Below are positions 29,813 through 38,285 of a stretch of DNA of 64,000 nucleotides, in pieces. The notes beneath the pieces are model-generated. The model ran no database searches. It had not been told where the DNA came from and worked only from the letters and a program-made list of their open reading frames with translations. The first letter of the stretch is position 1, and every line of letters begins with the position of its first letter. Position numbers and translations under genes: made by a program. Origin of the DNA: Phycicoccus avicenniae (GTDB taxonomy: Bacteria; Actinomycetota; Actinomycetes; Actinomycetales; Dermatophilaceae); contig NZ_JAGSNF010000004.1 of the NCBI RefSeq assembly GCF_018139485.1, positions 62,001 to 126,000 on the forward strand, given 5' to 3'.

Positions 29813-30886
29813 ATGACACCGTCGTCCGCCCCCGCCGGCTTCACCTGCTCGCGCGTCGAGACCTCCCGCCTCACGACGAACGTGTGGACGAGCGGCCCGG
29901 AGGACGGCCGCCCCGTCCTCCTCGTCCACGGCAACCTCACGACGGGTGGCTTCTGGGCCTACGTCGCGGCCGCGCTGCCCGACGACGTCCGCGTCCTCGC
30001 CCCCGACCTGCGCGGGTTCGGGCTGACCGACCCCGAGCCCGTCGACGCGACCCGCGGGCTCGCCGACATGGCCGACGACGTCCACGCCCTCCTCGAGGCC
30101 CTCGACCTCGCCGGGACCGGCCGGGTCACCGCCGCCGGCTGGTCGATGGGAGGTGGGGTCGTCCAGCACCTGCTCGTCGACCACCCCGGGGACCTCGGGG
30201 CGGCCGTCCTCGTCGCACCCGTGTCGCCCTACGGCTTCGGCGGGACGACCGGTGTCGATGGGCGGCTGGCCTTCCCCGACGGTGCGAGCACCGGTGGCGG
30301 CGCCGCGAACGCCGACTTCGTCCGCCGCCTCGCCGCGAAGGACACCTCCGCGGACGACCCCCAGTCGAGTCCGCGGGTGATCCTGCGGACCTTCTTCGGC
30401 GCCGAGGAGAACACCGGCGCCGTCGACGAGGACTTCCTCGTCGACGAGCTCCTCACGACCCGGACGGGCGACGACTTCTACCCCGGCGACGCCGTCCCGT
30501 CCGAGCACTGGCCCACCGTCGCCCCCGGCCCGCACGGCATCCTCAACACGATGGCGCCGGTGCACTTCCGTACCGCGGAGGACCTCGTCGCCCTCTCGCC
30601 CAAGCCCCCGGTCACCTGGGTCCACGGCCTCGAGGACCAGGTCGTGAGCGACGCCTCGCTCTTCGACCTCGCGACGCTCGGGGCCGCCGGCGCCGTGCCC
30701 GGCTGGCCGGGGTCCGACGTCCTGCCGTCCCAGCCGATGGTGGCGCAGACCCGGGCCGTGCTCGCCCGGTACGCCGACCGGGGCGGCGTCACCCGCGAGG
30801 TGCCGCTCGAGGGGCGGGGACACGGCATCCCGCTCGCGGCGCCGGACACGGTCGCCGACGAGATCGTCGCCCTCCTGCCCCGCTGA
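29813..30886 (+). CDS. Alpha/beta hydrolase
   Basis: Alpha/beta-hydrolase fold protein of 357 aa. The nucleophile elbow GWSMGGG holds the catalytic Ser near residue 110, PVLLVHGNLTTGGFW gives the oxyanion region, LAPDLRGFGLTDPE follows, and the C-terminal acid and His lie in WVHGLEDQVVSDASL and GRGHGIPL. It is longer than average because of an insertion between the Ser and the acid (residues 130-260), probably the lid. AGGGACCTCCC precedes the ATG. The substrate cannot be told; it runs convergently with the condensation-domain gene. Confidence 0.85.
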   Translation: MTPSSAPAGFTCSRVETSRLTTNVWTSGPEDGRPVLLVHGNLTTGGFWAYVAAALPDDVRVLAPDLRGFGLTDPEPVDATRGLADMADDVHALLEALDLAGTGRVTAAGWSMGGGVVQHLLVDHPGDLGAAVLVAPVSPYGFGGTTGVDGRLAFPDGASTGGGAANADFVRRLAAKDTSADDPQSSPRVILRTFFGAEENTGAVDEDFLVDELLTTRTGDDFYPGDAVPSEHWPTVAPGPHGILNTMAPVHFRTAEDLVALSPKPPVTWVHGLEDQVVSDASLFDLATLGAAGAVPGWPGSDVLPSQPMVAQTRAVLARYADRGGVTREVPLEGRGHGIPLAAPDTVADEIVALLPR

Positions 30887-30898
30887 GCCGGCGGACGG

Positions 30899-32221
30899 TC
30901 AGCCGGCGAGGCCCCGCAGCCCCTCCTCGACGGCGTCGAGCCAGCCGCCGACGCTGTCGCGCGCCTGCGGGGTGTCCGGGTAGCGGCAGCGCAGGTGCAG
31001 CCCCTCGTCGTTGACGACGAACCAGATCATCACGCCGTCGGTGCGGATGGACGCGGACACGTACTGCGTCGCGAGCCCGGGGTCGAGGCGGACCGGCAGC
31101 CGCCGCGTGTCCAGCCACGACACGGCGAACATCCCCGGAGCCTGCGGCATCCCGCCCCACGGCGCGAGGATCGGCCCGAGCGGCCACGACCCCAGCTCCA
31201 TCGCCTCCTTGACGGCCGCCCGACACGCCCGCGGGTCGGGGTCGGCCGACTCGAGGACGGCGTTGGTGATGAACCAGCCGACGGCGTCGTGCCAGCGCTC
31301 GTCGTAGCGGCTGTGGACCGGGAAGACCGCTCGCAGCGGCCGCCCGGCGACCTCCCTCGTCACCCGGGTGAGCGCGGACACCGCGAGCGCGATCATCCGC
31401 ACGCCGGCCCCCGACGCCGCCTCGGACAGCCGCCCGACGCCCGCCGTGTCGAGGACGTCCCGGACCTCGACGACCTCGTCCCGCGGCACGGACACGTCGC
31501 CGAGCGGCAACGGGAAGAGGGGCATGACACCGCCCTCGGCCTCGAGGACGTCGGCCCACCGCCGTCGCACCGGGCCCGGCGCCGGCGGACGGGCCGCGAG
31601 CTCGGCGGTGTGCTCGGCGAACGACGGGACGGCCGCGAGCCCGCCGCCGACGGGGCGTCCGGCCGCGACGTCGTCGAGCGTGGCCAGGAGGTCGCGGACG
31701 AGGACGACGAGGCTCCACATGTCGACGTGCGCGTGGTCGGCGGCGAGGACGGCGACCGGGCGGCGATCCTCCTGGTCGCAGCCCTGCGGGTCGCCGTCCG
31801 GCTCGACGACGACGAGCCGGTGCGACGGGGTCGCGAAGGGGGTGCAGGCGTCGTCGAGCACCTCCCGCACCACCTCCCGGGTGGCCCGCTCGGGGGGTGC
31901 GTCGTGCTCGACCCACCCCCGCACGGCGAGGTCGACCTCGTGGAGGGTGACGGCGCCCGACCCGCGGTCGAACGCGGTCGTCAGCGTGCCGTGCCGGGCG
32001 ACGACCGCGGCCCACGCGACGGCGAGCGCCTCGTCCTCGAAGGGTCCCGGCAGCCGGGCCGCGATCGCCATCCAGGACCCGGGCCGGTCACCCTCGCCGA
32101 CGTGCCGCCCCTGGTCGAACGACACCGGGCGCGCGGCGCCCGGTGGACCGGTCGGCGCGAGGACGAAGCTGCGGACCCGCCCGTGCGGCAGGGCCATCTG
32201 CGTGACGGTGGTCAGCCGCAT
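30899..32221 (-). CDS. Stand-alone condensation-domain (acyltransferase-like) protein
   Basis: Protein of 440 aa with the two-lobed chloramphenicol-acetyltransferase-like fold of NRPS condensation domains and Pap/wax-ester acyltransferases. The active-site block is ADHAHVDMWSLVVL (HxxxD), and later motifs are AVFPVHSRYDERWHDAVGWF and a terminal lobe with YVSASIRTDGVMIWFVVND. No adenylation or carrier domain is attached or nearby. TAGAGT lies seven bases before the ATG at 32221 and no ribosome site is seen, supporting that start as leaderless. It could acylate a small molecule or lipid. It is 8 kb from the RiPP cluster, and no link is shown. Confidence 0.75.
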   Translation of the reverse strand: MRLTTVTQMALPHGRVRSFVLAPTGPPGAARPVSFDQGRHVGEGDRPGSWMAIAARLPGPFEDEALAVAWAAVVARHGTLTTAFDRGSGAVTLHEVDLAVRGWVEHDAPPERATREVVREVLDDACTPFATPSHRLVVVEPDGDPQGCDQEDRRPVAVLAADHAHVDMWSLVVLVRDLLATLDDVAAGRPVGGGLAAVPSFAEHTAELAARPPAPGPVRRRWADVLEAEGGVMPLFPLPLGDVSVPRDEVVEVRDVLDTAGVGRLSEAASGAGVRMIALAVSALTRVTREVAGRPLRAVFPVHSRYDERWHDAVGWFITNAVLESADPDPRACRAAVKEAMELGSWPLGPILAPWGGMPQAPGMFAVSWLDTRRLPVRLDPGLATQYVSASIRTDGVMIWFVVNDEGLHLRCRYPDTPQARDSVGGWLDAVEEGLRGLAG

Positions 32222-32269
32222 GCGCCGTACTCTAGGGGCACCCCCGACGACGGCTCCCCTGGAGGAAGC

Positions 32270-33211
32270 GTGTCCACGTTCGACGTCACCGGTGCCACGC
32301 TCGACCACGACGTGGCGGGCGACGGGGGCCCGCTCGTCGTCCAGCTGCACGGCCTGACCTCGAGCCGGGACCGTGACGCGCGCATCGGGCTCGACGTGAG
32401 CCGGGCGATCGGGGGCCACCGGATCCTGCGCTACGACGCCCGCGGACACGGGCGCTCGACGGGCACCGCGGACCCGGACCGCTACCGCTGGGACGCCCTC
32501 GCCGAGGACCTCCTCGCGCTCCTCGACGACGTCGCCCCCGGCGAGCAGGTGCACGGCGTCGGCCCCTCGATGGGCACCGGCACCCTGCTCCATGCCGCGG
32601 TCCGCGACCCGGGACGCTTCGCGACCCTCACCCTCACCGTGCCGCCGACCGCGTGGACGACCCGGCGGGTGCAGGCGCGCACCTATCTCGCGAACGCCGA
32701 CGTCGTCGAGCGCGAGGGGCTCGCGCACTTCGTCGCCCTGGCGCGCGAGCAGGCCGGGCCTCCGGCCCTCGCCGACGCCCCGCTCACCGAGCCGAGCGTC
32801 GCCGAGACGCTGCTGCCCGCCGTCCTCCGCGGCGCCGCGGCGACGGACCTGCCCGAGCCGGAGCTCGTCCGCGAGATCGGCGTGCCCACCCTCGTCCTCG
32901 CGTGGAGCGACGACCCCAACCACCCGCTGAGCACCGCCGCCCTGCTCCACGAACTCGTCGACGACAGCGAGCTCGTCGTCGCCCGTACCCCCTACGGGAT
33001 CATGGCGTGGCCGGGGCTCGTCGCCGACCACGTCCTGACCCACCCCGCTCCGCTGGCGCCTTGGGCCCCGCCGGTCGACCCGACGCCGGCCCTGCGCGGG
33101 TTCGGCGCACTCTTCCCCTGGCGCCGCCGGGGCGAGGCCGTCTCACCCGTCCAGGGACCCGCCCCCGCCGGAAAGCCCATCCGCAGCGGGGCCGTCGTCG
33201 ACGAGGGGTGA
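32270..33211 (+). CDS. Alpha/beta hydrolase, 3-oxoadipate enol-lactonase-like
   Basis: Hydrolase of 313 aa with GTG start and GGAGG four bases before it. It shows VVQLHGLTSSRDRD (oxyanion region), RYDARGHGRSTG, the nucleophile elbow GVGPSMGTGT (Gly-x-Ser-x-Gly, catalytic Ser near 100) and LVLAWSDDPNHPLSTA with the acid. A candidate His lies in the C-terminal part (VADHVLTHP). The last 60 residues are Pro-rich and run 69 bp into the end of the convergent dinB gene. It is divergent from the condensation-domain gene over a 48-nt gap. Substrate unknown. Confidence 0.82.
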   Translation: MSTFDVTGATLDHDVAGDGGPLVVQLHGLTSSRDRDARIGLDVSRAIGGHRILRYDARGHGRSTGTADPDRYRWDALAEDLLALLDDVAPGEQVHGVGPSMGTGTLLHAAVRDPGRFATLTLTVPPTAWTTRRVQARTYLANADVVEREGLAHFVALAREQAGPPALADAPLTEPSVAETLLPAVLRGAAATDLPEPELVREIGVPTLVLAWSDDPNHPLSTAALLHELVDDSELVVARTPYGIMAWPGLVADHVLTHPAPLAPWAPPVDPTPALRGFGALFPWRRRGEAVSPVQGPAPAGKPIRSGAVVDEG

Positions 33212-34594
33212 CCACTCCGGGGGTGGCGCCGGGGCGAGGTCCGGATCGTCCTCGGGGAAGGTGCGGATCCGGCCCGGCGGGGTGTGCGGCCCCTCGAACC
33301 GCACGGTGACCCGCCCGACGCCGCTGCCCTGGACCCACCCCAGGCCGTGCTCGGAATGCGCGACGTCCTGGCCGGGCCGCCAGCGCGGTCCCGTCGGCTC
33401 GGGGACGGCCTCGACGAGCACCGTGGAGCCGTTCTCCTCCGTCGTCACCTCGCCGGCGTCGGGTCGCGCGAACTCCTCGTCGTCCTCGTCCGGCTCCGGG
33501 GCGGGCGCCGGCAGGACGTCGTCGAGCAGGCCGTCGAGCAGGTCGGGCTGGGTGTAGAGCGACAGGCCGGACACCCCGACACCGACGAGCCGCAGCCCGT
33601 CGCTCACGTCGAGGGCCGCGAGGAGCCGGTCCGCGTGCCGCCGGACGACGACCGGGTCGTCGGTCGGCTGGTCGAGCGTCGTCGAGCGGGTGAGGGTGCT
33701 GAAGTCGTGCCGCCGCGCCTTGAGGACGACGGTGCGGCCGGACAGCCCGTCCGTGCGGAGCCGGTCGGTGACCCGCTCGGTGAGCCGCGAGACGTGGCCG
33801 CCGAGCCGACCCCGGTCGGTGACGTCCGTGGGGAACGTCGTCTCGGCCGACACCGACTTCGCCGCCCGTTCGGTGACGACCTCGCGCGGGTCGACGCCGA
33901 GCGCGAAGGCGTGCAGCTGGGTGCCGTGCGCCCGACCGAGGAGCGCGACGCACTCGTCGGCGCCGATCTCCGCGAGCCGCCCGACGGTGGACACCCCGTG
34001 GGCGGCGAGCCGGGCGGCGGTCGCCGGACCGACGCCGGGGATGGCACGCACCGACATCGGGGCGAGGGTGGCGGCCTCCTCACCGGGCGGGACGAGGGCG
34101 AACCCGTCGGGCTTGGCAAGGTCGGAGTGGATCTTCGCGACGAGCTTGCTCGTGCCGGCACCGATCGAGGCGGTGAGGCCGGTGCGCTCGCGGATGGCGG
34201 TGCGCAGGTCCTCGGCGAGCGCGGTGACCTCGTCGACCGTGGGGGAGGGGTGGGCGGGGGTGAGGTCGAGGTAGGCCTCGTCGATGGACACCTGCTCCAG
34301 GAGGGGGGTGACCTCGCGGGCGAGATCCATCACCTGCACCGAGCAGTGCCGGTAGGCCTCGAAGCGCGGCCCGAGGTAGGCCGCGTTCGGGCACCGGCGC
34401 CGGGCGTCGGCCGTCGGCATCGCCGAGCGCACCCCGAAAACCCGGGCCTCGTACGACGCCGTCGAGACGACACCGCGACCCCCCACCCCACCGACGACGA
34501 CCGGCTTGCCGCGCAGGGACGGCTTGTGCAGCTGCTCGACGGCGGTGAAGAACGCGTCGAGGTCCAGGTGGAGGATCACCGGACGCGCACGCAC
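33143..34594 (-). CDS. dinB: DNA polymerase IV (Y-family) with C-terminal Tudor-like tail
   Basis: Error-prone lesion-bypass polymerase of 483 aa. Catalytic text is LHLDLDAFFTAVEQL at the start and VSIDEAYLDLT near residue 108, with the palm, HhH (AIPGVGPATAARLAAHGV) and little-finger domains following. After residue 375 there is an extra acidic linker and then RWRPGQDVAHSEHGLGWV with a following beta-rich stretch, much like the Tudor-like C-terminal domain of UvrD/PcrA helicases. GTG 34594 begins the conserved domain; CAGACT six bases upstream suggests a leaderless start. The tail overlaps the end of the convergent hydrolase gene. The polymerase call is firm; the Tudor comparison is from memory of that family. 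Confidence 0.92.
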   Translation of the reverse strand: MRARPVILHLDLDAFFTAVEQLHKPSLRGKPVVVGGVGGRGVVSTASYEARVFGVRSAMPTADARRRCPNAAYLGPRFEAYRHCSVQVMDLAREVTPLLEQVSIDEAYLDLTPAHPSPTVDEVTALAEDLRTAIRERTGLTASIGAGTSKLVAKIHSDLAKPDGFALVPPGEEAATLAPMSVRAIPGVGPATAARLAAHGVSTVGRLAEIGADECVALLGRAHGTQLHAFALGVDPREVVTERAAKSVSAETTFPTDVTDRGRLGGHVSRLTERVTDRLRTDGLSGRTVVLKARRHDFSTLTRSTTLDQPTDDPVVVRRHADRLLAALDVSDGLRLVGVGVSGLSLYTQPDLLDGLLDDVLPAPAPEPDEDDEEFARPDAGEVTTEENGSTVLVEAVPEPTGPRWRPGQDVAHSEHGLGWVQGSGVGRVTVRFEGPHTPPGRIRTFPEDDPDLAPAPPPEWSPLVDDGPAADGLSGGGGSLDG

Positions 34595-34683
34595 CCCGCC
34601 AGTCTGCCCCCGGCCGCCGACCTGCACGGAATCTCCACACCCCACGCACGCGACGGGCCGCCGCCCCGGTCGAGGATGGCGGC

Positions 34684-36150
34684 ATGACGACCGGGGGACC
34701 CCACGACCGACGCCGACCCGCGCCGCCGAGCGCGACGCCGACTGCGTCACCGACCTCGCCACCGAGCGCTGCGTCCGGGCGGCCGCGACGCCACCCGCGA
34801 CGTCGCACGCGCCGCCTCGCCCTCCCGGGGCTCTCGGCCGCGGTCGCCGCCACCCTCGTCGCTCTCGGTGGCTGCTCGCTCGCCGCACCCGTCGCCGACG
34901 ACCCCGAGGACGCCTCGACCCTCGAGGGCCTCGTCGCGGCCTGGGACACCGCCCTCGCAGGGACGGCCCCGGCGACGCGCGGCGCGCTGACGCAGGCCCT
35001 GCGGGACCTCGAGCCCGAGGTGGCGGAGGGCCGCGGGACGGTGCGGTACGTGCCGGTGCTCGGGCGGGACCAGGACCTCGAGGAGGACGACCCCGTCGCG
35101 CTCGTCGTCTGGGAGCAGCGCACCGGCCCCGACCCCTTCACCGACGACGTCCCGCGGTGGGAGTCGATGTGCGCCCAGGTGCACGTCGACCGGTCCGCCG
35201 CCTCGCTCGTCGCGACCCAGCGCCGGTGCCCCGGGAGCGTGCCGGACGAGCCGCCGGAGCGGCCCGGCGGCCGGATGCCCGAGGGGATCGACGCGAGCGT
35301 CGTGACGGAGGGGTCGCTCCTCCGCGGCGTGGCGACGGCGACCGGCTCCTCCGCGGCCCCCCTGCGTCGGGCGACCAGCGCCCGTTCCCCGGGCGGCGCC
35401 GTCGACGCCTCACCCTGCCTCGACGGCGACCTCGTCGCGGCGACGGACCGGCTCACGGTGACGATCGGCGCGCGGGACGAGATGGTCGTCCGGGTCGTCA
35501 ACGTCTCGGCGATCCCGTGCACCGTGCCGCCGCCGGACGACCTGCGCGCCACCCAGAACGGTTCCACCCCGACGCTCGACGCCCGGACGGCGCCAGGCCC
35601 CGACGTCACGCTGCACCCTCGGGAGTCCGCGACGACGACGCTCACCTGGCGACCGAGCCAACGCGTCGACCGGGAGACCCCCCAGCGGCTCGTCCTCGGC
35701 GTGGGCGGCCTCGAGCTGCCCGTGCATGCGGGTGTCGGCCTCCCCGTCGCCCCGCTCTCCGCGGAGGTCGGCGCGCGCGTCGACCTCTCGGCCTGGACCG
35801 TCCTCGGCTACGGCGCCACCCCCGACGACCGTCCGCTGGCCGTCGACGTCGCCCCGCGCTGCGAGCCGAAGGACCTCGCCGTCCGGACACTGCCACCGGC
35901 CGACGGGTCCGGGTCGGGGGCGCCCCCGCGCGCTGAGCTGCGCACCGTCGGTGTCCTCCCGTGCCGGGTCGACCCCGCGGTCCGGTGGCCTCCGCTGCCG
36001 GACGGGCTGCCCCCGCTGCTGCCGGGTCCGCCGGTCGTCCTGACCCCGGGGTGGGCGGCGACCGTCGACCTCGCGGCGCCCCTCGACGAGCGTCCGGGCG
36101 AGGTCCTCGTCGCCGGTCGCTGGGTCGCGGTGCGGACCGGCTCCGGCTGA
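34684..36150 (+). CDS. Putative secreted lipoprotein, unknown function
   Basis: Protein of 488 aa not assigned to a family. After a basic, Pro/Arg-rich N-terminus of about 45 residues a hydrophobic stretch ends in a lipobox-like LVALGGC (Cys near 64), so it is probably a lipid-anchored surface protein. The rest is low in hydrophobic segments, with a conserved-looking region VTIGARDEMVVRVVNVSAIPCTV and paired Cys that could form disulfides. GAGGAT sits six bases before the ATG, so it may be leaderless. Neighbours are dinB (divergent) and a DUF427 gene (convergent), which give no clue to function. Confidence 0.65.
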   Translation: MTTGGPHDRRRPAPPSATPTASPTSPPSAASGRPRRHPRRRTRRLALPGLSAAVAATLVALGGCSLAAPVADDPEDASTLEGLVAAWDTALAGTAPATRGALTQALRDLEPEVAEGRGTVRYVPVLGRDQDLEEDDPVALVVWEQRTGPDPFTDDVPRWESMCAQVHVDRSAASLVATQRRCPGSVPDEPPERPGGRMPEGIDASVVTEGSLLRGVATATGSSAAPLRRATSARSPGGAVDASPCLDGDLVAATDRLTVTIGARDEMVVRVVNVSAIPCTVPPPDDLRATQNGSTPTLDARTAPGPDVTLHPRESATTTLTWRPSQRVDRETPQRLVLGVGGLELPVHAGVGLPVAPLSAEVGARVDLSAWTVLGYGATPDDRPLAVDVAPRCEPKDLAVRTLPPADGSGSGAPPRAELRTVGVLPCRVDPAVRWPPLPDGLPPLLPGPPVVLTPGWAATVDLAAPLDERPGEVLVAGRWVAVRTGSG

Positions 36151-36189
36151 GGCGCAGGAAGGACCGGCGGCTCGCACCGCACGCTCGGG

Positions 36190-37050
36190 TCACTCCACCG
36201 TCGTCGTGAGCCCGTCGGCGAGCAGGCAGAGCATCCCCTGGGCAGGGCCCGCCTCGGGCAGCGCGTCGGGGTAGGTCCACGCGACGTCGGCGGGGCCGCC
36301 GGCGAGCGAGCGATAGTGCGCGACGCCCTTGTAGGGGCAGACCGTCCGGGTCGGGCTCTCGAGGAGCAGGTCGGTGCGCACGTCCTCCTGCGGCACGTAC
36401 CAGCGCACCGGCAGAGCGGTCTCGAAGACGCCGACCGCCCGGGTCGTGTCCGCGAGCACGACGTCGTCGCCGTCGTCGCGGTGCCACGTGACGACGACGC
36501 GCCGGCTGCTCGGGACGGCGTCGACCCGGTGGTAGGGGTCGCGGGGGTGGCCGAGGAGCACGGCGTCCTCCTCGAGGACCGCGTCGAGCGGGTCGTGGCC
36601 GTCGTCGCCCTCCTGGTCCCGGGCGTGCGGCGGCAGGAGGTCGAGGCGGTCGAGGGCGACCCCCGCGAGACCGGCGAGCTCCTCCATCCCCTCGACGGGG
36701 TCGCGGTAGAACCAGAACAGGTCCTCGACCACCCGGTCACCGACCCGCACCCCGGCGTACGTCGCGTCGCCCTTGAACGGGCAGTGGGTGCGGGTGTCGC
36801 TCGGGACGAGGGCGGCGTCGTCGAGGTCCTCGACCGGCACGTAGTACACGGGGAGAAGGTTCGACTCGTGGAGCAGGACGGCGCCGGTCGAGTCGAGGAC
36901 GGTGCGGGCGCCTCCGGAGCCGTCCCCGACGCGGACCCGGACCCGCTTGTCGGTCGGGGCCAGCATCACCTTGTGCGCCGGGCCGTCGACGGTGAAGTTA
37001 CCGGTGCCCGGACGCGAGGACAGGGGGCCAGGGGGGAACGTCAGTGCCAT
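36190..37050 (-). CDS. Tandem DUF427 protein
   Basis: Protein of 286 aa with two DUF427 domains in a row. Each has the signature of a beta-barrel with a Cys-Pro turn: THCPFKGDATY (domain 1, near 95) and TVCPYKGVAHYRS (domain 2, near 240), preceded by YYVPVEDL and WYVPQEDV respectively. The duplication is visible from these repeated blocks. The biochemical role of DUF427 is not established. It ends 40 nt from the convergent lipoprotein gene. Confidence 0.85.
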   Translation of the reverse strand: MALTFPPGPLSSRPGTGNFTVDGPAHKVMLAPTDKRVRVRVGDGSGGARTVLDSTGAVLLHESNLLPVYYVPVEDLDDAALVPSDTRTHCPFKGDATYAGVRVGDRVVEDLFWFYRDPVEGMEELAGLAGVALDRLDLLPPHARDQEGDDGHDPLDAVLEEDAVLLGHPRDPYHRVDAVPSSRRVVVTWHRDDGDDVVLADTTRAVGVFETALPVRWYVPQEDVRTDLLLESPTRTVCPYKGVAHYRSLAGGPADVAWTYPDALPEAGPAQGMLCLLADGLTTTVE

Positions 37051-37156
37051 GGGGGGTCAACATCGACCGACCGCGAGGACTTCCGCGCGACCCACCCGAC
37101 CCGCCCCACCGCGAGGTGACGCGCCGACCGCCGGTACGGACACCCGGCGTGTCAGG

Positions 37157-37606
37157 TCACCTCGCCGTCGACGCCCCGTCGCGGTCCCCGGCGTAGAGCG
37201 CGGCCGCGACCATCGCCGGCTGCCCGAGCAGCCGGCCGGCACGCTTCTCGTCGGTGTCGAGGCCGAAGCCGTCCTTGCGCTCCAGCCACTGCGCGACGTT
37301 GCCGGGGAAGACCGCGACGAAGAACGCCGCCCCGAGGCGACCGACGCGCGCCCGCGCCGGCTGCCGCCACGCGAGCAGCGTGGCCGCCCCGAGCGCGATC
37401 TCGGCGTAGCCCGACCACACGACGACGTCGTCCGGGTCGAAGGGCACCCACTCGGGCACCTGCGCCTGGAACTCCTCCCGGGCCACCGTCAGGTGCGCCA
37501 CCCCGGCACCGACGAGGGCGGCCCCGAGCGCGACCTTCGTCAGCCCGCGGGCGACCCGCCCCGTGCGTCCCCGACCGTCCTCGACCTGCGTGTCAGTGCG
37601 TCCCAT
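37157..37606 (-). CDS. DoxX-like four-helix membrane protein
   Basis: Integral membrane protein of 149 aa resembling small DoxX-family proteins. Helices begin near LTKVALGAALVGAGVAHLTV, VVWSGYAEIALGAATLLAW and VGRLGAAFFVAVFPGNVAQW, the last with the FPGN turn seen in this group. CATGAT lies six bases before the ATG, suggesting a leaderless mRNA. Function unknown; relatives are often linked to redox or thiosulfate metabolism, but nothing here supports that specifically. Confidence 0.7.
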   Translation of the reverse strand: MGRTDTQVEDGRGRTGRVARGLTKVALGAALVGAGVAHLTVAREEFQAQVPEWVPFDPDDVVVWSGYAEIALGAATLLAWRQPARARVGRLGAAFFVAVFPGNVAQWLERKDGFGLDTDEKRAGRLLGQPAMVAAALYAGDRDGASTAR

Positions 37607-37629
37607 CCCCCGATCATGCCCCGTCCGGC

Positions 37630-37878
37630 TCAGCGGCCGCGGGCCCGGCGCCACGCCGCCCGGGCGCTGAGAGCGGACACGAGGGCGAGCAGCCCCGCGC
37701 AGCCGGTGAGGTACCAGCCCTCCCGGCCGACCGGCCCGTGCGGCTCGGCGACGACGAGCGCCTCGACCTTGGCGGGCATGAGGGCGACCACGACGGTGAG
37801 CACCGTGAGGACGAGCGCGAGCGCGGTGTGCGCGATGGCCTGGCGCACCCGATCCCGGCGCACGCTCGACGGCGTCAT
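37630..37878 (-). CDS. Small two-helix membrane protein
   Basis: Protein of 82 aa with two transmembrane segments (AIAHTALALVLTVLTVVVAL and YLTGCAGLLALVSALSARAA) and a basic C-terminus. ATG 37878 has AGGAGG about 8 nt upstream, a much better start than the longer in-frame ones. It lies 23 nt before the DoxX-like gene on the same strand. No family recognised. Confidence 0.6.
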   Translation of the reverse strand: MTPSSVRRDRVRQAIAHTALALVLTVLTVVVALMPAKVEALVVAEPHGPVGREGWYLTGCAGLLALVSALSARAAWRRARGR

Positions 37879-38081
37879 CCCCAGGCCTCCTCTCCGCGGT
37901 ACGAGGACACCGGCAGTGTCCTCCGACCAGGAGGCCCGGGTCGACCCCCTGATACCTCGCACCGGGAGCGACCCCGACCCCGCACCGGACGACGACCGGC
38001 CGGCGGGCCGGTGAACCGGTGCCGGGACCCCGACTCACCGCCCCGCCGGTACCGCCCACCCCCCGGAAGGGCACCGAACGA

Positions 38082-38118
38082 CCGAACGGCCCCGACCGGT
38101 GAGGTCGGGGCCGTTCGG
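38082..38118. terminator. Hairpin terminator of tRNA-Leu
   Basis: Perfect 16-bp stem with a 5-nt loop (38082-38097 with 38103-38118), 7 nt after the tRNA 3' end on the minus strand. The rest of the 37879-38124 gap has nothing recognisable. Confidence 0.75.
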
Positions 38119-38124
38119 GTTCGG

Positions 38125-38207
38125 TGCGCAAGGGGGGATTTGAACCCCCACGCCCGTAAGGACACTGCCACCTGAAGACAGCGCGTCTGCCGTTCCGCCA
38201 CTTGCGC
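38125..38207 (-). tRNA. tRNA-Leu (CAG)
   Basis: Class II tRNA of 83 nt. The acceptor stem GCGCAAG pairs with CTTGCGC. The anticodon loop TTCAGGT gives anticodon CAG inside stem CTGTC/GGCAG. A long variable arm (TGTCCTTACGGGCG region) and T-arm with GTTCAAATC are present. CCA is not encoded. Confidence 0.93.
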
Positions 38208-38285
38208 GTGGTGCTCGTGCGAGCCGTACCAGTGTGCCCGATGGAGGCCCGATGCTCCAAAGCGCTCGCGGGTACGGCGTCCGCG

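Noticed and set aside
32203-32214. Another TGAC-N4-GTCA match (TGACGGTGGTCA)
   Set aside because: It is inside the coding start of the condensation-domain gene, far from the cluster, and about one chance match is expected in 64 kb.
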